Origin: Chryseobacterium sp. E1
Lineage (GTDB): Bacteria > Bacteroidota > Bacteroidia > Flavobacteriales > Weeksellaceae
Direction: 5' to 3'
Length of the DNA stretch: 64,000 bases
Assembly (NCBI GenBank): GCA_019203745.1
Contig: CP078104.1
Span: 744,001 to 808,000, forward strand
Both the position numbers and the translations under genes were made by a program. Within the stretch, counting starts at the first letter, position 1; the number at the start of each line of letters is the position of its first letter. Below are positions 61,328 through 64,000 of this stretch, one piece after another. The notes beneath the pieces are model-generated. The model searched no databases and was not told where the DNA came from. It saw nothing but the letters and a program-made list of their open reading frames with translations.

Positions 61328-64000
61328 TTAATTTCTGTTTTTCAAAAGGATCCAGCCTGAACGCTGCTCCAGCTTTTTGCTAGCCGGGTTCTCCCACTGT
61401 ACTCTATACCAGTAAGTACCTGTAGGAAGGTTGATTCCTTTTAAGGATCCTCTCCATACCACATCACCTTTTGAAGCTTTGTATACTTCTGCTCCGTATC
61501 TGTCGAAAATAGAAGCTGCAAAATCTTTATAACCACTGATCCCTGAGAAATCTATTGTATCATTGATCCCATCCATATTAGGAGTAATAGCATTGCTGAT
61601 AACGAATGTAAAGAAGCTCAGCGAAGTACCGCATTTTGCATTTTTCACTCGAACCATCAGATTGTACATATTATTATTCAAAAGACCACTGAATATATTA
61701 GATGGCTGCCATGTTAATCCCCGTCTATCGAATATTCCAGGGTTCCTCCTGTAGGATTACTTGCTGTAACAGTAAGGACATGGTTATCATAAACAACATT
61801 CGTGAACTGCGGTAGGTCAGGATTGATCAGCTGCGCTGTGAAGGTCTTTGAACACACTCCATTGCTGATGGTCACAGAATAAGTTCCCGGCAGATTGGTT
61901 GTGATGGTCTGCGTGGTTGCTCCCGTACTCCACAGGTAAGTATATTTTGGTCCTGCACCGGCATCCAGTGTTCCATTGTCTCCGGCACAAACATATACAT
62001 CTTCTAATGTAGAAACGATTGCCGGAACTACTTCAATGGTAACTTTTGCCGGATCCACAGAGCTACATCCGTTTCCGCCCAATGCATATACTGAATATTC
62101 CGTTGTAATTGTAGGGGTAACAACCTGTGTATTTCCGTTTCCTGTAAGACCTACCCAGTTATAGGTAATCCCACCTGTTGCGGTTAATGTTACAGATTCT
62201 CCTTCACAAATTTTTAATTTAGATGCTGTAAGTCCTGCTATAGGCGGACCTACCTGAACAGTAACAGTTGCCGGTGTTGCAGAAATACATCCGTTCGCTC
62301 CCACGGCAAACACAGTATATACAGTAGTGGTAGTAGGAGAAACAACCTGGGTGTTTCCATTTCCTGTAAGACCTCCTCCCCAGTTATAGGTAGCACCTCC
62401 TGAAGCGGTAAGGGTTACGGATTCACCCAAGCATATACGAGGCTGCGATGATACAAGTGTTGCAACCGGTGTGGCTTTATCCTGCAGTACGACTACATTG
62501 GTGGTATAAGTACAGGTCAGGTTTCCAGGTTGAGATACATTAGTAACAGTCAATGTGTAAGTTCCGCCTGCACTTACTACGGGAGTAAGTATTGTTCCGC
62601 CTGATACAATAGTTCCGCCTACAGTTGTCCAGTTAATTGTAGAACCCGGAGGTATTACCGATGCAGATGCATCCAGCGTAACCTGCGGATTGGTACAGGT
62701 AATCGTTTGTGGAGCTGCTACCGTCAAAGTAGTCTGAGCTGTACTTATCAGTTGTAAAGAAACCACATAACTACATCCTCCGTTGCTTACAAGCACATAG
62801 ATCGTCTGATTACCCGGTGGTGAATATGTGGTAGGTGTTGTAATAAAGTTGTTGTTGGCAGCATTGGCATCTGCCTGATTGACATAATACGTGAAAGTAA
62901 CTCCTGTTGCAGAAGTAATCTGACTCTGCGCTTCCGTAAGGTCATAAGCCAGTCCGGCTGATAACATTTATGCAGGACAGCATTCTGTGCAGTGAATGGT
63001 TCTGACACCTGAATGGTAATTGTAGCCGGCGTTTGAGACACACATCCATTGGCTCCTACTGCAGTTACCGTATAGGTAGTTGTAGTTGTGGGAGATACGG
63101 TCTGGGTATTTCCGGTTCCCGGAAGCCCTGTCCAGTTGTAGCTTACTCCTCCTGAAGCGGTAAGGGTTACAGACTCCCCGTTACAAATATGCATTTTACT
63201 TGCTGTAAGTACCGGAGTTGGTGGCGCACTGTTTCCTGTTACGGTAACATTGGCAACGGCAGTACAGTTGACATTTCCGGGCTGATAATTTTTTGTTATT
63301 GTTAAAGTATAGGTTCCCGGAGCGTCAATAACAGGAGTAAGGGTAGTTCCTCCCGAAACAATATTTCCTCCGGTAGTTGTCCAGTTAAAAGTAGATCCTG
63401 CAGGGTAAACCGAAGCGGATGCATCCAGAGTGATCTGGGAATTCGCACAGGTAAGCACCGTTGGCGGCACAATAGACGCTGTCATTTGTGGTGCCTTTAC
63501 CAGCTGCAATTGTGCAACTTTAGAACAGAAACCGTTTTTCACCAAAACATATACAGTCTGCCCACCCGGGCTTGAATACGTTGCAGGGGTTGGAATTGTA
63601 TTTGCGTTTCCGGCGTTCGCATCTGCCTGATTCACATAATAGGAGAACGTAGCTCCCGGAGTGGTACTTATCGATGCCTGGGCCGACGGTAAATTAAATA
63701 CGGCATTTCCTGATGCATAACAAGCGGTTAAAGTAGTATTTTGTACTGTAGGAGAAGTTCCTCCCACTATGGTAACAGTAGCTTCTCCGGGACATGAATT
63801 TCCCAGGATAGTCACTTTAATGGTATAAGTCCCCGGTTGTGTTGCTGTATAAGTAGCTGTAGTTGCTCCTGAAATCGGATTGCCATTTAAAAACCACTGA
63901 TAGGTTGCATTGGAAGCCTGAACTGAAGCGGTAAAAACCTGTGGAGCATTGTCACATACATTGATAGACGCCGGAAGTTGAGCTCCTGCTGCATCCAGAA
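61328..64000 (-). CDS. Large T9SS type B surface protein with Ig-like repeats (N-terminus beyond right edge, 2-3 frameshifts)
   Basis: At least 890 residues in the window. It matches the C-terminal two thirds of the preceding paralogue, so an anchor-L-like N-domain may lie outside. From the edge: [31 protein letters not shown], then modules of three kinds repeated two or more times: [12 protein letters not shown]..., TLDASASV(Y/I)P(A/P)GSTxNWTT with GTYTLT(I/V)T, and (I/L)C.GESVTLTA(S/T)GG..YNW ... GNTQ(V/T)V(S/T)PT. The end [19 protein letters not shown] ... [14 protein letters not shown] ... [11 protein letters not shown] is the type B T9SS signal. Breaks lie near 62970 and 61720. It is a surface adhesin or gliding-type protein. 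Confidence 0.88.

Noticed and set aside
1-64000. CRISPR arrays, tRNA/rRNA genes, prophage or complete insertion sequences
   Set aside because: I found no regularly spaced direct repeats, no cloverleaf-like genes, no transposase or integrase and no phage structural genes.

Overview
The window looks like a chromosomal piece of a Chryseobacterium-like bacterium (Bacteroidota, Flavobacteriia). The DNA is AT-rich, promoters carry the Bacteroidota TAnnTTTG -7 box, and at least eight genes encode exported proteins with type IX secretion (T9SS) sorting domains of type A (YPNP ... KGxYxV ... K) or type B. The order ftsX - DUF3098 - uppP - truB is typical of the group. I see no rRNA, tRNA, CRISPR array or complete insertion sequence.

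One property dominates the sequence. Nearly every gene, including the essential rpsA, rplS, ftsX, truB and uppP, is broken by one or more single-base indels, mostly in homopolymer runs. Restoring one base (usually A/T or G/C in a run of 4-7) rejoins the conserved protein. I read this as uncorrected sequencing error, not gene decay, and I annotate whole genes across these breaks. Only four genes look fully intact (SRPBCC, DUF3592, MerR, DUF3098).

Layout. 1-4.7 kb: a sulfur-handling island (YeeE/YedE transporter, persulfide dioxygenase-rhodanese fusion, TauE/SafE exporter, Crp/Fnr regulator) with a 21-bp box repeated before two of its genes, plus a lipoprotein serine hydrolase. 4.7-16.6 kb: a GH20 hexosaminidase, a DUF4197 protein, scoB and scoA separated by an oppositely oriented ABC exporter, a YwqK-like repeat protein and a T9SS phosphatase. 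16.8-22.7 kb: ribosomal protein L19, an SRPBCC protein, an AraC regulator divergent from an MFS transporter, a DUF3592 protein, an alpha/beta hydrolase and an EamA transporter. 22.7-28.7 kb: a fungalysin (M36) protease and two VWA-like T9SS proteins. 28.9-35.5 kb: ribosomal protein S1, then a Type III restriction-modification system. 35.6-40.6 kb: a DbpA-like helicase, an SMP-30-like lipoprotein, the CcoG oxidase assembly factor and an AraC regulator. 40.7-47.2 kb: two tandem reprolysin-like metalloproteases and an orphan third propeptide. 47.4-53.3 kb: a MerR regulator, a ComEA-like helix-hairpin-helix protein, a candidate exported toxin with an overlapping lipoprotein gene, and a beta-propeller lipoprotein. 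53.5-58.5 kb: a housekeeping block (rluF, beta-barrel protein, truB, uppP, DUF3098, ftsX, rsmA). 58.5-64 kb: two large T9SS type B proteins, the second cut by the window edge.

Secreted degradation (proteases, hexosaminidase, phosphatase) is the main accessory theme. The least explained parts are the toxin-like gene and its lipoprotein partner (49.4-52.0 kb), the metalloprotease cluster with its free propeptide, the paired VWA-like proteins and the shared promoter box of the sulfur island.
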